A stretch of DNA of 64,000 nucleotides, taken from the NCBI RefSeq assembly GCF_040459645.1, contig NZ_JARVHQ010000001.1:3658001-3722000 (forward strand). Direction: 5' to 3'. Below, in pieces: positions 45,667 through 55,522 of the stretch (position 1 is the stretch's first letter; the number at the start of each line of letters is the position of its first letter). The stretch comes from Bacillus cereus group sp. RP43. Its GTDB lineage: Bacteria > Bacillota > Bacilli > Bacillales > Bacillaceae_G. The position numbers and the translations under genes are program-made. The notes under the pieces were generated by a model, which saw only the letters and a list, made by a program, of their open reading frames with translations, was not told the DNA's origin and ran no database searches.

Positions 45667-46941
45667 TTATAGCGCAGCTAATTGTTCAAAAAATTCCGGA
45701 TACGATACAGCGACCGCATCACTATTCTCTATTTTCACTTCTCCATCTATAATACACGATGCGATTGCAAGCATCATCCCAATACGATGATCGCCGTGAC
45801 TATTCACAGTATTTCCTTTTAAACTTTGTTTACCATATATAATCATACCATCGGGTGTAGCTTCAATCTTCGCACCTAATTTGCCTAATTCATCTACAAC
45901 AGTATCGATACGATTTGTTTCTTTTACTTTTAATTCCTCAGCGTCTTTAATAACAGTAATTCCTTCTGCCTGTGTTGCCAATAAAGCAATTACAGGGATT
46001 TCATCAATTAATCTTGGAATAAGAGTTCCACCAATTTCTATTCCTTTTAGTTTAGATGTTTCAATCGTAATATCCCCGCACGGTTCAAACTCTTCATTTC
46101 TAATATGATCGATAGAAATAAGTGCACCCATCTTTGTTAATACATCTAAAATCCCTGTTCTCGTCGGATTCAAACCAACATTTTCCAATACAAGCTTGCT
46201 ATTTTGGACAATTGCACCAGCTGCTAAGAAAAATGCAGCCGAAGAAATATCTCCTGGAACTTCTATGTCTGCACCTTTAAGTTGTTGTCCGCCTTGTAAT
46301 GAAACGGTCCGTCCATTAACATCTACGGTACAACCGAATGCACGTAACATTCTTTCCGTATGATCACGAGATTGCATAGGCTCTGTTACTGTAGTTACGC
46401 CTTCCCCTTGCAAACCCGCAAGTAAAACTGCTGACTTCACTTGTGCACTTGCTACTGGTGAATGGTAATGCATACCTTTTACCTTACCACCACGAATAGA
46501 TAAAGGTGTGTATTGTCCGTTTTCTCTACCATCAATTTGAGCCTTCATCTTACTAAGCGGGTCTGTAACACGTTTCATAGGACGTTTTCCAATTGATGCA
46601 TCACCAATTATCGTACTATGGAACGGCGTATTTGCTAAAATCCCAAGCATAAGACGAATAGTCGTCCCTGAATTCCCCACATCTAATACTTCTTTCGGTT
46701 CTTGCAAATTCGCTAATCCTTTACCGTGAATCGTGACATCGTTACCACTCTGTTCAATCTGGACACCTAGTTTTTGAAAACATGCAATTGTACTTAAACA
46801 ATCTTCTCCTAATAAAAAATTTGATACTTTCGTCGTCCCTTCCGCTATCGCTCCAAACATAACAGAGCGATGCGAAATAGATTTATCCCCTGGAACAAGA
46901 ATTTTCCCATTCAAACTTTTTTTTCGTCCTACTAGTTTCAA
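45667..46941 (-). CDS. aroA: 3-phosphoshikimate 1-carboxyvinyltransferase (EPSP synthase)
   Basis: 424 residues. It adds enolpyruvate to shikimate-3-phosphate. Motifs: [36 protein letters not shown] and [11 protein letters not shown]. The start is TTG at 46941, 7 nt after GAGGAGG. The N-terminus ([12 protein letters not shown]) is shorter than in the 429-residue form I associate with the group, so it may be a distinct paralogue. It has its own upstream gap and follows the hisC terminator. Confidence 0.95.
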   Translation of the reverse strand: MKLVGRKKSLNGKILVPGDKSISHRSVMFGAIAEGTTKVSNFLLGEDCLSTIACFQKLGVQIEQSGNDVTIHGKGLANLQEPKEVLDVGNSGTTIRLMLGILANTPFHSTIIGDASIGKRPMKRVTDPLSKMKAQIDGRENGQYTPLSIRGGKVKGMHYHSPVASAQVKSAVLLAGLQGEGVTTVTEPMQSRDHTERMLRAFGCTVDVNGRTVSLQGGQQLKGADIEVPGDISSAAFFLAAGAIVQNSKLVLENVGLNPTRTGILDVLTKMGALISIDHIRNEEFEPCGDITIETSKLKGIEIGGTLIPRLIDEIPVIALLATQAEGITVIKDAEELKVKETNRIDTVVDELGKLGAKIEATPDGMIIYGKQSLKGNTVNSHGDHRIGMMLAIASCIIDGEVKIENSDAVAVSYPEFFEQLAAL

Positions 46942-47063
46942 ACTGTATCCTCCTCACATTTTAAATAAGTTATATGTACAATAGTTCTTCTTATACGTCT
47001 ACTTCTATTGTAACGTTTTCTTTCTTGAACGTGCAAACAACTCCCCTTATTGCAATTCAAATG

Positions 47064-47090
47064 AAAAAGGCTCCTGTAACAGGAGCCTTC
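47064..47090 (-). terminator. hisC terminator
   Basis: AAGGCTCCTG TTA CAGGAGCCTT hairpin followed by TTTTCATTTG on the minus strand, 10 nt past the hisC stop. It uncouples aroA from aroC-aroB-hisC. Confidence 0.83.
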
Positions 47091-47098
47091 ACTATTTC

Positions 47099-48211
47099 TT
47101 AAGAATACGTTTCTTCTTTCTTCACTTGTTCTTTTACAAGTTCAGTAAGTAATTCAATAATCTCATCATTTTCTTCTTTTAATCCAACAGTAATACGAAT
47201 ACCATCATGCATACCAAATGCTGCACCAGAACGAACGATATATCCTTTTTTCATTAATCGTTCGAAAGCTTCATTACCAGGTATACCGAGTTTCAAGAAA
47301 ATGAAATTCGTTTGAGATGGATAGTAGAATACGTTATATTCCTTACAAAATGCATAATATTGATTTAATCCTTCGGCATTTTTCTTCACACACTCTTGTA
47401 AAAACTGCTGATCCTCTATTGCCGCTAATGCTACCGCTTGGGCGATAGTTGATGTGTTAAATGGTAGTCTCGCTACTTCTAGCTGCCCAATAAGCTTTGC
47501 ATCCCCAATCGCATATCCAATACGAAAAGCAGCTAATCCATATGCTTTTGAGAATGTGCGTAGCACCATAAGATTTTCGTACTTTTCAAGAAGAGGTAAT
47601 GTTTGCGGATAATCTTCTGCCCCAGCATATTCATAATATGCTTCGTCCATAATAACGAGCGCTGACTTTGGAACTGATTCTAAAAATGAAAGTAATTTTT
47701 GTTTTTCTACATATGTACCTGTCGGATTATTCGGATTACAAATCCATACAACCTTCGTTTTCTCATCTACTTGCTGTAACATTGCATCTAAATTGTGAAT
47801 ACCATTTTCAAGTGGTACTTCCCGAACTTCCGCTCCTTCAATAACAGCATGGTGATAATATTGTGAGAACGTAGGATTCGCCATTACAACATTTGTTCCG
47901 TTACGTAGCAAGGCGCGGCTAATCATTTGAATGACTTCATCTAACCCACTACCAAATAAAAGTTGTTCCGCTTTTACACCTAAATGCTCTGCTACTTTCT
48001 CACGAAGCTCAAAAGCCGCCCCGTCCGGGTAGAGTGCATATTGATTGGCTAACGAAGTTAATGCTTCTGTCACACGCGCAGAGCAGCCAAACGGATTTTC
48101 ATTCGATGCTAACTTCACAATTTTTGACAATCCATATTCTCTTTTTACTTCCTCAATATTTTTCCCAGGTACATATGCTCTCAAAGTTAACAATTGCTCT
48201 TTTACTCTCAC
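47099..48211 (-). CDS. hisC: Histidinol-phosphate (aromatic) aminotransferase
   Basis: 370 residues from GTG 48211 (MRVKEQLLTLRAYVPGKNIE), with GGGGGAAG 4-5 nt upstream. The PLP lysine is in RTFSKAYGLAAFRIGYA, and CNPNNPTGTYV is typical. Lying among aro genes, it probably also transaminates tyrosine and phenylalanine precursors, as B. subtilis HisC does. The name hisC1 would apply if a second copy exists elsewhere. Confidence 0.94.
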   Translation of the reverse strand: MRVKEQLLTLRAYVPGKNIEEVKREYGLSKIVKLASNENPFGCSARVTEALTSLANQYALYPDGAAFELREKVAEHLGVKAEQLLFGSGLDEVIQMISRALLRNGTNVVMANPTFSQYYHHAVIEGAEVREVPLENGIHNLDAMLQQVDEKTKVVWICNPNNPTGTYVEKQKLLSFLESVPKSALVIMDEAYYEYAGAEDYPQTLPLLEKYENLMVLRTFSKAYGLAAFRIGYAIGDAKLIGQLEVARLPFNTSTIAQAVALAAIEDQQFLQECVKKNAEGLNQYYAFCKEYNVFYYPSQTNFIFLKLGIPGNEAFERLMKKGYIVRSGAAFGMHDGIRITVGLKEENDEIIELLTELVKEQVKKEETYS

Positions 48212-48328
48212 TTTTCTTCCCCCAGTCATTGATATGATTTACAATTCCTTACTGTCATCTTTAATCATAACCGTCACCATTACGAGAATACCTTTAAATA
48301 TGCATTTCATACCTGTTCTACAACTTTT

Positions 48329-49414
48329 TTAGACCATATCCTTTTGAAATGCTTCTAACGCAATATGAACAGTCTCATCTGAAATAGATACGACATTCAC
48401 TCCCCCATATTCCTGCATAAGCACCATATGAATTGTTCCGGCATTTGCTTTTTTATCTTGTTTCATCAACTGAACGAGACGTTCTACATTCAAGTCGCTT
48501 GGCATTTTTGGATAACCGTATTTCAAGAACCACTGCTTCATTTCTTTATAAGAAAGATCAATTTTGTACACTTGCTCACTTAAAAACATGGCAAATAGCA
48601 TGCCAACCGCTACTCCATCACCGTGAGTAATATTTCCATATCCTAACTCTTTTTCAAGAGCATGTCCTAATGTATGCCCAAAATTCAAATGGGCACGTAC
48701 ACCTTTTTCTGTTTCGTCTTGCGAAACAATGTTCGCTTTCACAGGAATCGCCTTCTTTAATATATGAATTAACTTTTCATCACGAAGATCCGTTAATGTT
48801 TGCACTTCTTCCTTTAACCAATGATATAGCTCTACATCACCAATAAGTGCATGCTTTATCACTTCTGCATAACCTGATCGCCACTCTTTTTCAGGAAGTG
48901 AATGTAAAAATGGCGTATGATACACAACAGCTTCTGGCTGATGGAACGCCCCAATCATATTTTTTCCTAGTGGATGGTTAATTGCTACTTTTCCGCCTAC
49001 TGCGCTATCGTGAGCTAACAAAGTTGTTGGAACTTGGACAAAGCGAATACCACGCATAAACGACGCGGCAACAAATCCAGCCAAATCTCCAATCATTCCG
49101 CCTCCAAGTGCGATGATTATAGAATTTCTATCTAATTTATTTTCAAGAGCCGAAGTGTGAGCCTCATAGAAATTTTCAAAAGACTTCTCTTTTTCGCCAC
49201 TCGGTACAACAAACGAAAATACTTTTTGCTCTACTTGCAATGCATCAACAACTGTCTGTAAATGCAATGATGCAACAGCTTCATCAGAAATGATCATTAT
49301 GTTAGATACTGCAGGATTCATTTTTTGAATAAGCGTTGTTAAATGTGACAACGCCTCCCTTCCAACATGTACATCATATTCTTTTGATTTCGTTTGAATA
49401 TGTATGTTCTCCAT
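48329..49414 (-). CDS. aroB: 3-dehydroquinate synthase
   Basis: 361 residues. NAD-binding GGGMIGDLAGFVAASFMRGI and the metal ligands in NFGHTLGHALE are visible. It closes DAHP to dehydroquinate in the shikimate pathway. Its ATG overlaps the aroC stop by 1 nt (TAATG). A 117-nt gap separates it from the hisC start; aroH, expected here from B. subtilis, is absent. Confidence 0.96.
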   Translation of the reverse strand: MENIHIQTKSKEYDVHVGREALSHLTTLIQKMNPAVSNIMIISDEAVASLHLQTVVDALQVEQKVFSFVVPSGEKEKSFENFYEAHTSALENKLDRNSIIIALGGGMIGDLAGFVAASFMRGIRFVQVPTTLLAHDSAVGGKVAINHPLGKNMIGAFHQPEAVVYHTPFLHSLPEKEWRSGYAEVIKHALIGDVELYHWLKEEVQTLTDLRDEKLIHILKKAIPVKANIVSQDETEKGVRAHLNFGHTLGHALEKELGYGNITHGDGVAVGMLFAMFLSEQVYKIDLSYKEMKQWFLKYGYPKMPSDLNVERLVQLMKQDKKANAGTIHMVLMQEYGGVNVVSISDETVHIALEAFQKDMV

Positions 49415-50586
49415 TAAAATCCCCTCGCATATTCATTATGTTTCTCAATATTTTCACGTATAAGATCGATACGATCTAATCCAAATTGTTCAATTAAAGC
49501 TGTCGCGAGCTCCCAAGCCACAACAGCTTCAGCCACAACGCTAGCTGCTGGCACTGCACAACTATCTGAACGTTCAATACTCGCTGTAAAAGGTTCTTTC
49601 GTATCAATATCAACACTTTGAAGCGGTTTATATAATGTCGGTATCGGTTTCATAACACCGCGCACAACAACCGGCATACCAGTTGTCATGCCACCTTCTA
49701 ATCCACCTGCATTGTTCGTTTTTCTTCTGTACCCTTGCACTTCATCCCAAAGGATTTCATCATGCACTTCACTTCCTGGTCTATGTGCTGCTTCAAAACC
49801 AATTCCAATTTCAACACCTTTAAAAGCGTTAATACTCATAATTGCCGCTGCTAATTTTGCATCTAATTTTCTATCATAATGTACATAGCTACCTACTCCA
49901 ATTGGCATTCCTTCTACAACTACTTCAACAATACCACCGATAGAATCACCATTTGCCTTCGCATCATCAATCGCTTGCATCATCTTTTTACCGACTTTTT
50001 CATCTAAACAACGTACAGGAGATGCTTCTGTAGTACTTTGTAATTCCGCAATAGAGTTATATTTAATATTTTCTGCCTGTACACCACCGATCTCGACAAC
50101 ATGTCCCGCTACTTGTATACCTAATTCCGCTAATATTTTTTTTGCAACTGCACCAGCTGCAACACGAACTGTCGTTTCACGTGCTGAAGAACGCTCTAAT
50201 ACATTCCTCATATCTCTATGACCATATTTAATCGCACCATTTAAATCTGCGTGTCCAGGTCTAGGTTTCGTAACTTGCCTTTTCATTTCTTTCTCTTCCT
50301 GCTCAGTTAACGGCTCTGTACCCATAACCTTTGTCCAATGTGTAAAATCACGATTTTCAACAACAAGTGCAATCGGAGACCCCATCGTCTTCCCATGCCT
50401 AACACCACTTACAATTTGCACTTGGTCTTTCTCAATTTGCATGCGTCTACCGCGTCCATATCCTTTTTGTCTTCTAGCTAATTCTTCGTTTATATCATTC
50501 GCTACTAAAGATAATCCTGCCGGAATACCTTCTAAAATTGTCGTAAGTTGCGGACCGTGGGATTCACCAGCTGTAATATATCGCAT
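49414..50586 (-). CDS. aroC: Chorismate synthase
   Basis: 390 residues. FMN-dependent last step to chorismate. It starts [15 protein letters not shown], with [33 protein letters not shown] and [18 protein letters not shown]. First gene of aroC-aroB-hisC. The B. subtilis equivalent is aroF, followed upstream there by cheR, which is missing here. Confidence 0.97.
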   Translation of the reverse strand: MRYITAGESHGPQLTTILEGIPAGLSLVANDINEELARRQKGYGRGRRMQIEKDQVQIVSGVRHGKTMGSPIALVVENRDFTHWTKVMGTEPLTEQEEKEMKRQVTKPRPGHADLNGAIKYGHRDMRNVLERSSARETTVRVAAGAVAKKILAELGIQVAGHVVEIGGVQAENIKYNSIAELQSTTEASPVRCLDEKVGKKMMQAIDDAKANGDSIGGIVEVVVEGMPIGVGSYVHYDRKLDAKLAAAIMSINAFKGVEIGIGFEAAHRPGSEVHDEILWDEVQGYRRKTNNAGGLEGGMTTGMPVVVRGVMKPIPTLYKPLQSVDIDTKEPFTASIERSDSCAVPAASVVAEAVVAWELATALIEQFGLDRIDLIRENIEKHNEYARGF

Positions 50587-50796
50587 ACGTTATTCCTCTT
50601 TTCGCATATGTATTTATCCTGCTACATAAAGTAGCTATATTATCTTCCATTACTCTTTAAAATACAAAGAAATTATATAGTAAATCGAGTGTTTGCTTTC
50701 CCTACTTGTAATTGTTCTATTATTTTCATAATAGTAGACCTTTTACTTTACATACCAATATATCATAACAGTCCTAACTTCGTAACTGATCGAAAT

Positions 50797-50842
50797 AAAA
50801 AAAGTGCAAGAAGAATACCCCTATTCTTCTTGCACTTTTTAC
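50797..50842 (-). terminator. ndk terminator in the aroC-ndk gap
   Basis: AAAAAGTGCAAGAAGAAT/ATTCTTCTTGCACTTTTT, an 18-bp stem with a six-base loop. It is the only structured element in the 300-bp gap between ndk and aroC; the rest (50587-50796) is AT-rich presumptive aroC promoter sequence without an ORF. Confidence 0.88.
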
Positions 50843-50886
50843 TATTATCACAGTTATTAAAGCGTTTACAAATTATTTCAAAATAA

Positions 50887-51333
50887 TTAGTAAATCCATT
50901 GATTCATTAATTTTGAGTAGTCTACTAATTCTTCTTCCTTAAAGAAAATAGCAATCTCGCGCTCTGCACTTTCTAAAGAATCCGAACCGTGGATTATGTT
51001 TTTCGCAACAGTTACACCGAAATCTCCGCGAATTGTTCCCATATCAGCTTCATGTGGTCGTGTTTTACCCATCATATTACGAGCTGTATCTACTACATTT
51101 TCACCTTGCCATACCATTGCGAATACAGGGCCAGATGTAATAAAGTCTACTAATTCACCAAAGAAAGGTCTTTCTTTATGCTCACCGTAGTGTTGTTCAG
51201 CAATTTCCGGAGTAACTTGCATTAATTTTGCACCAACTAATTGAAAGCCCTTTTTCTCAAAACGAGCTACGATTTCCCCAATGAAGGCACGTTGTACACC
51301 GTCTGGTTTTACCATTAGAAATGTTTTTTCCAT
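50887..51333 (-). CDS. ndk: Nucleoside-diphosphate kinase
   Basis: 148 residues from [20 protein letters not shown] (ATG 51333, GTGGAGAG upstream). The catalytic His is in [12 protein letters not shown]. It balances NTP and dNTP pools. The 27-residue upstream extension is rejected on family length. Confidence 0.97.
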   Translation of the reverse strand: MEKTFLMVKPDGVQRAFIGEIVARFEKKGFQLVGAKLMQVTPEIAEQHYGEHKERPFFGELVDFITSGPVFAMVWQGENVVDTARNMMGKTRPHEADMGTIRGDFGVTVAKNIIHGSDSLESAEREIAIFFKEEELVDYSKLMNQWIY

Positions 51334-51457
51334 AAAAAATCTCTCCACTTCTGAATTATGTATGTAATTGTATATCCCCACACACATATTAACACCCTTA
51401 TCACAATTGTGCAATAGTTTTGAAATAGAGAGATTATTTTATTTTTTAGAAAAATCA

Positions 51458-52420
51458 CTAAAATTTTCGTTTTCCAATATACTTTGCAACATTTTGCAAC
51501 GCGTACTTCGCCTGTCCACGAGGGAGTGGTTTTATTATTTCTAATGCTTTATGTAAATAACGTTCACTAAACGAAAATGCTTTATCAATAGCTTCGCTCG
51601 CTTTAATATTATCGATAATTTCTTTCATTTCACTTGCTGTTGTATTTTCATGCACAGATGTAATTTTCTGGCGAAGAACTGGATCTTCCATGGCATACAA
51701 AACAGGCAATGTAATGTTACCTTGTAATAAATCACCACCAGCAGGCTTTCCAAGCTTCTCTTCTGTCGATACGAAATCTAAAATATCATCAATAATTTGA
51801 TAAGACATACCAACAAAATATCCATACCAAAATAGACGATTTACAGTATCACGATTAGCACCAGCAGCAATCGCTCCCAACTGACAACTCGCGGCGATTA
51901 ACAATGCTGTTTTTCGTTTTATCCTTCTTAAATACGTTCTTAAATTTTGATCATAGTTATACTTATCTTTAATTTGTTCGATTTCACCTTTACAAACTTC
52001 TAAAATTGTATGAGACAACGCTTGATGTGCATCTGGAATTTCTATATTTGTTATACATTCAAGAGACTTCGCAAACAAGTAATCTCCTGTATACATTGCA
52101 ATACGATCTCCCCATTTCGCATTCACTGTTGCGCTACCGCGTCGTACAAACGCAGCATCAATGACATCATCGTGAACAAGCGAAGCCATATGAATAAGTT
52201 CTAATGCAACCGCAACATGCTTAATTGCATCTAACTTATAATCCCCAAATTTCCCTGCAAGCAAAACAAAAACAGGGCGAATCCGCTTCCCACCTGCTTC
52301 AATAAGCTGTAATGCCGCTTCTTCTACTAACGGCTGCTCAGAAGCAACTGTCTTCTTCAATTCTTTTTCTATAACATTAATATCCGATCGTAAAAAAGAG
52401 TACATAAGTTGTAACTTCAT
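51458..52420 (-). CDS. hepT: Heptaprenyl diphosphate synthase, catalytic component II
   Basis: 320 residues. Two aspartate-rich motifs, DDVID (first) and DDILD (second), and KTALLIAASCQLGA place it among trans-prenyltransferases. With HepS it makes the C35 side chain of menaquinone-7. The ATG at 52420 (MKLQLMYSFL) follows AAGGTGAACAAT. Last gene of hepS-menG-hepT; a heptanucleotide VNTR precedes it. Confidence 0.96.
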   Translation of the reverse strand: MKLQLMYSFLRSDINVIEKELKKTVASEQPLVEEAALQLIEAGGKRIRPVFVLLAGKFGDYKLDAIKHVAVALELIHMASLVHDDVIDAAFVRRGSATVNAKWGDRIAMYTGDYLFAKSLECITNIEIPDAHQALSHTILEVCKGEIEQIKDKYNYDQNLRTYLRRIKRKTALLIAASCQLGAIAAGANRDTVNRLFWYGYFVGMSYQIIDDILDFVSTEEKLGKPAGGDLLQGNITLPVLYAMEDPVLRQKITSVHENTTASEMKEIIDNIKASEAIDKAFSFSERYLHKALEIIKPLPRGQAKYALQNVAKYIGKRKF

Positions 52421-52444
52421 ATTGTTCACCTTAACCTAAAACGT

Positions 52445-52493
52445 CTTTTTTCTTTTTTCTTTTTTCTTTTTTCTTTTTTCTTTTTTCTTTTTT
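52445..52493 (-). repeat. Heptanucleotide tandem repeat between menG and hepT
   Basis: Seven perfect copies of CTTTTTT on the plus strand (AAAAAAG on the mRNA strand), with an eighth degenerate unit, CTATTTT (52494-52500), that contains the menG stop codon. The array fills most of the 73-nt menG-hepT spacer and ends 24 nt before the hepT start. Such arrays usually vary in copy number. Confidence 0.95.
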
Positions 52494-53207
52494 CTATTTT
52501 GATTCTGGTTTAATACCTAAATGCATAGCTGCTACACCAAAAGTAAATGGTTTCACTTGCACATTCTTAAGCCCAGCTTCTTCAAACATATTTGCTAACT
52601 CTTTCATCCCTGGGAATGTACTAGCAGATTCCTGAAGCCATGAATATTCTTTATAACTTTTCGCAAACATCTTTCCAAATAACGGCATGATATATTTAAA
52701 GTATAAGACATATCCTTGACGAAAACCTATCATCGTTGGTTGGGATGTTTCCAGGCAAATTACTTTTCCACCAGGCTTTACTACACGCGTCATTTCTTTT
52801 AATACTTGCATGTAATCCGGAACGTTACGTAACCCAAAACCAATCGTTACATAATCAAACGTATTATCTTCATAAGGAAGTTCCATTGCATTTCCATGCA
52901 TAAGTTCTACTTGCTTTAATTCTAAAGCTTCTACCTTTTGTTTACCGACAGCTAGCATATTTTCGCTAAAGTCTAAACCGTAAACCTTCCCATCTTCACC
53001 TACAGCTCCCGCTAGTGCAATTGTCCAATCTGCCGTCCCGCAGCATACATCAAGTGCCTTACTACCAGGTTTCACATCCATAATTCGCATCGTTTCTTTG
53101 CGCCATGCCTTATGCCTTTGAAAACTAATTACAGAATTCATCACATCGTATTTATCAGAAATTTTCTCAAATACGTCATGTACTCTTTCTTCTTTTGATT
53201 GTTGCAT
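52494..53207 (-). CDS. menG: Demethylmenaquinone methyltransferase
   Basis: 237 residues. SAM motif I is seen as [16 protein letters not shown], and the UbiE/MenG signature as [12 protein letters not shown]. It methylates demethylmenaquinone in the last step of vitamin K2 synthesis. The ATG at 53207 follows GAAGAAGGTACGAGC. Its stop codon sits inside the first, degenerate unit of the heptanucleotide array. Confidence 0.96.
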   Translation of the reverse strand: MQQSKEERVHDVFEKISDKYDVMNSVISFQRHKAWRKETMRIMDVKPGSKALDVCCGTADWTIALAGAVGEDGKVYGLDFSENMLAVGKQKVEALELKQVELMHGNAMELPYEDNTFDYVTIGFGLRNVPDYMQVLKEMTRVVKPGGKVICLETSQPTMIGFRQGYVLYFKYIMPLFGKMFAKSYKEYSWLQESASTFPGMKELANMFEEAGLKNVQVKPFTFGVAAMHLGIKPESK

Positions 53208-53236
53208 GCTCGTACCTTCTTCCAATGTAAAGTTGC

Positions 53237-53989
53237 TTATGTCCTTGATTTATCTCTTAACATAGAAATTATCTCATTAACTTCTGTATGATTCTCTAAA
53301 AAATTTTCTTCCTGCTTTCTCATTTCCATAAGCCATTCATTAATAACTGTTTCTAAATTTTTATCGTCACCCAATGAGATTTGTTGGACCGCTTGAAAAA
53401 CAGGTGAATTTTGTTTATCAGCATACAATTGACACTCTTTTTGAAGACGATTTTTCCCTAACACATAAGTTATATATGGTTTCCAATTAGATAAATGAAA
53501 ATGATCACATGTTTTTTGTAAAAGCGCAGATTCAATTATTACTACACTTTCCATTATGTCTTGAATCGCCACATGTGCTTTTTGATATAGCATAATTTTA
53601 TGTTCATTAATCTCCTTAATTCCTTCAGCAAGTGCACGAATTAAGATAATATCACAATTCATTGACAATAAGTAATAGTATAGACCACTATAATAATCCC
53701 CTGCAAGAACTGTCAATTGACGACGCTTATGGAATCCACTCGTCTCTTCGTTTGCTTTATTCGATACTTTTTCATGTGTATCAAGAGCAATTTGTACAAG
53801 CATAATCGTTACTACATAATGTTCAATTTGTTCTTTATGTATATTTGCACTTTTTAATGCACCATATAACAGCGCTATTTTCTCTTCATCAATAAATGGT
53901 TCTTCAATATAGTTTATAAAATAAGGATGGCGTAATTTCTCCATCAATTTCTCTTTAATACCCGCATACCCTCCGTAGATGTCACACAC
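53237..53989 (-). CDS. hepS: Heptaprenyl diphosphate synthase, component I
   Basis: 250 residues from a GTG at 53989 with AAGGGTGA upstream. [20 protein letters not shown] and the conserved [19 protein letters not shown] match HepS, the non-catalytic partner that sets chain length with HepT. First gene of hepS-menG-hepT. The mtrB gene found before it in B. subtilis is absent. Confidence 0.93.
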   Translation of the reverse strand: MCDIYGGYAGIKEKLMEKLRHPYFINYIEEPFIDEEKIALLYGALKSANIHKEQIEHYVVTIMLVQIALDTHEKVSNKANEETSGFHKRRQLTVLAGDYYSGLYYYLLSMNCDIILIRALAEGIKEINEHKIMLYQKAHVAIQDIMESVVIIESALLQKTCDHFHLSNWKPYITYVLGKNRLQKECQLYADKQNSPVFQAVQQISLGDDKNLETVINEWLMEMRKQEENFLENHTEVNEIISMLRDKSRT

Positions 53990-54024
53990 AAAAAATCACC
54001 CTTGTTTTCTAATTCATAAAATTT

Positions 54025-54033
54025 ATTATAACA
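54025..54033 (-). promoter_or_regulatory. Candidate extended -10 promoter of hepS
   Basis: The minus strand reads TGTTATAAT, a perfect extended -10, 36 nt before the hepS start. No good -35 at 17 bp, which extended -10 promoters tolerate. Confidence 0.5.
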
Positions 54034-54066
54034 CATACATTCTATTTTCTATAATCAAAACTTGGC

Positions 54067-54170
54067 TACTTCTGCCAAACTGCCACCGAATAAAGCCTCA
54101 ACTTTCATTCATACGAGTTATCTTCGTCTCTAACAACTACAAACATTCATTTCCACAAAAGGCAGAAGTA
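54067..54170. repeat. 104-bp segment with 10-bp terminal inverted repeats
   Basis: TACTTCTGCC at 54067-54076 is repeated inverted as GGCAGAAGTA at 54161-54170. The interior has no ORF with a ribosome site. It sits in the 271-bp gap where B. subtilis carries mtrB. It may be a small structured RNA, a miniature element or a chance hairpin. Confidence 0.45.
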
Positions 54171-54229
54171 ATTTTCAACCTTTATATTCTTGCTCTTTAA
54201 CACTAAAACTATATCATTTTTTTGTATAT

Positions 54230-54260
54230 AAAAAAAAGAAAAGCAGTTTCCCGCTTTTCT
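54230..54260 (-). terminator. folE terminator
   Basis: AGAAAAGC GGGAAACT GCTTTTCT hairpin followed by TTTTTTTTATAT on the minus strand, abutting the folE stop. Confidence 0.82.
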
Positions 54261-54830
54261 TTACTTCGTCTTAATAAACGATAAAATTTCACTACGTGCT
54301 GCTGCATCATTTTCTAGCACGCCGCGCACCGCAGTCGTTACTGTTTTCGCACCAGGCTTTTTCACACCACGCATCGTCATACACATATGCTCTGCTTCTA
54401 CTACTACCATTACACCATGCGGCTCTAGTACTTCCATAATAGAGTTAGCTACTGTTGATGTAATTCGTTCCTGTAGTTGTGGACGACGCGCAATTGTGTC
54501 TACAGTACGAGCTAATTTACTTAGCCCTGTTACTTTTCCACCTTGCGGAATATATGCAACATGAGCAACTCCATAAAACGGAACAAGATGATGCTCACAC
54601 ATCGAATAGAATGGTATATCTTTTACTAGTACAAGCTCTTCGTGGTCTTCTCCGAATACTTTGTGTAAATGCTCTTTCGGATCCTCATGCATCCCTGAGA
54701 ATACTTCTGCGTACATTTTCGCAACACGTTTCGGTGTATCAAGTACTCCCTCGCGATTTGGGTCATCTCCAATCGCCTCTAAAATAAGACGTACTGCATG
54801 TTCAATTTGTTCTAAATTAACTTTTGCCAT
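54261..54830 (-). CDS. folE: GTP cyclohydrolase I
   Basis: 189 residues. The zinc site is seen in [20 protein letters not shown] and CMTMRGV. First step of folate (pterin) synthesis from GTP. Located between hup and hepS as mtrA in B. subtilis, but without its partner mtrB, so it has its own terminator. Confidence 0.97.
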   Translation of the reverse strand: MAKVNLEQIEHAVRLILEAIGDDPNREGVLDTPKRVAKMYAEVFSGMHEDPKEHLHKVFGEDHEELVLVKDIPFYSMCEHHLVPFYGVAHVAYIPQGGKVTGLSKLARTVDTIARRPQLQERITSTVANSIMEVLEPHGVMVVVEAEHMCMTMRGVKKPGAKTVTTAVRGVLENDAAARSEILSFIKTK

Positions 54831-54897
54831 CCGCTAGCCCTCCCGAAAAACCTAAAAGTGATACGAACACATTCTAGCATATTTATGTTTTTAAAAG

Positions 54898-54933
54898 CAA
54901 AAAGAAGAGTTTCCAAAAAGGAAACTCTTCTTC
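54898..54933 (-). terminator. hup terminator
   Basis: AAGAAGAGTTTCC/GGAAACTCTTCTT 13-bp stem with T-rich flank on the minus strand, 20 nt past the hup stop. Confidence 0.85.
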
Positions 54934-54951
54934 CCTGTTAATATGTAAGGA

Positions 54952-55224
54952 TTATTTAACCGCATCTTTTAACGCTTTACCAGGTTTGAATGCAGGTACT
55001 TTACTTGCAGCGATTTCAATCTCCTCACCTGTTTGTGGGTTACGACCTTTACGAGCCGCACGCTCACGAACTTCGAAGTTACCGAATCCGATTAGTTGTA
55101 CTTTATCACCTTGTTTTAAAGCTTCTAAGATAGAATCAAAAACAGCGTCCACTGCTTTTGTTGCGTCCTTTTTAGAAAGGGAACTTGCTTCTGCAACAGC
55201 ATTGATTAAATCTGTCTTGTTCAT
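54952..55224 (-). CDS. hup: DNA-binding protein HU
   Basis: 90 residues ([20 protein letters not shown] ... GKALKDAVK). The arm signature [20 protein letters not shown] is present. Nucleoid protein that bends and compacts DNA. The ATG at 55224 follows AGGAGGTGAATGGC; the longer frame is rejected. Upstream, TATAAT at 55355-55350 with TTGAAT 15 bp before it is a possible promoter in the otherwise featureless 55225-55487 gap. Confidence 0.97.
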   Translation of the reverse strand: MNKTDLINAVAEASSLSKKDATKAVDAVFDSILEALKQGDKVQLIGFGNFEVRERAARKGRNPQTGEEIEIAASKVPAFKPGKALKDAVK

Positions 55225-55487
55225 GCCATTCACCTCCTCCCAAAGATAAGACTGTATAATGATCATAAAATGAGTCTTACTTTCATTTGTAGGCAATTTT
55301 TACAAATTCTATACTACAAAGATGTAGATAAATCATTATCAACGCCTATATTATACGATTCTCCTTTATAATTCAATATTTTTAAGGAAATTGTTACTCT
55401 TAAAATGTGAATTTCTGATGAAACTTGACAATTTACAACAAAATATTAGATAATGGCTGTTTATTTTTCTATTACGAACTCAAAAAG

Positions 55488-55522
55488 AAAAAAATCCCTC
55501 TGCAATTAGAGGGATTTTTTTC
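55488..55522 (-). terminator. spoIVA terminator
   Basis: AAATCCCTCT AATTGC AGAGGGATTT hairpin followed by a long T-run on the minus strand, immediately past the spoIVA stop. Confidence 0.87.

Noticed and set aside
55320..55345. Fur-like sequence TGATAATGATTTATC upstream of hup
   Set aside because: The second half-site is shifted by an inserted base and hup is not expected to be iron regulated; only the first half matches.
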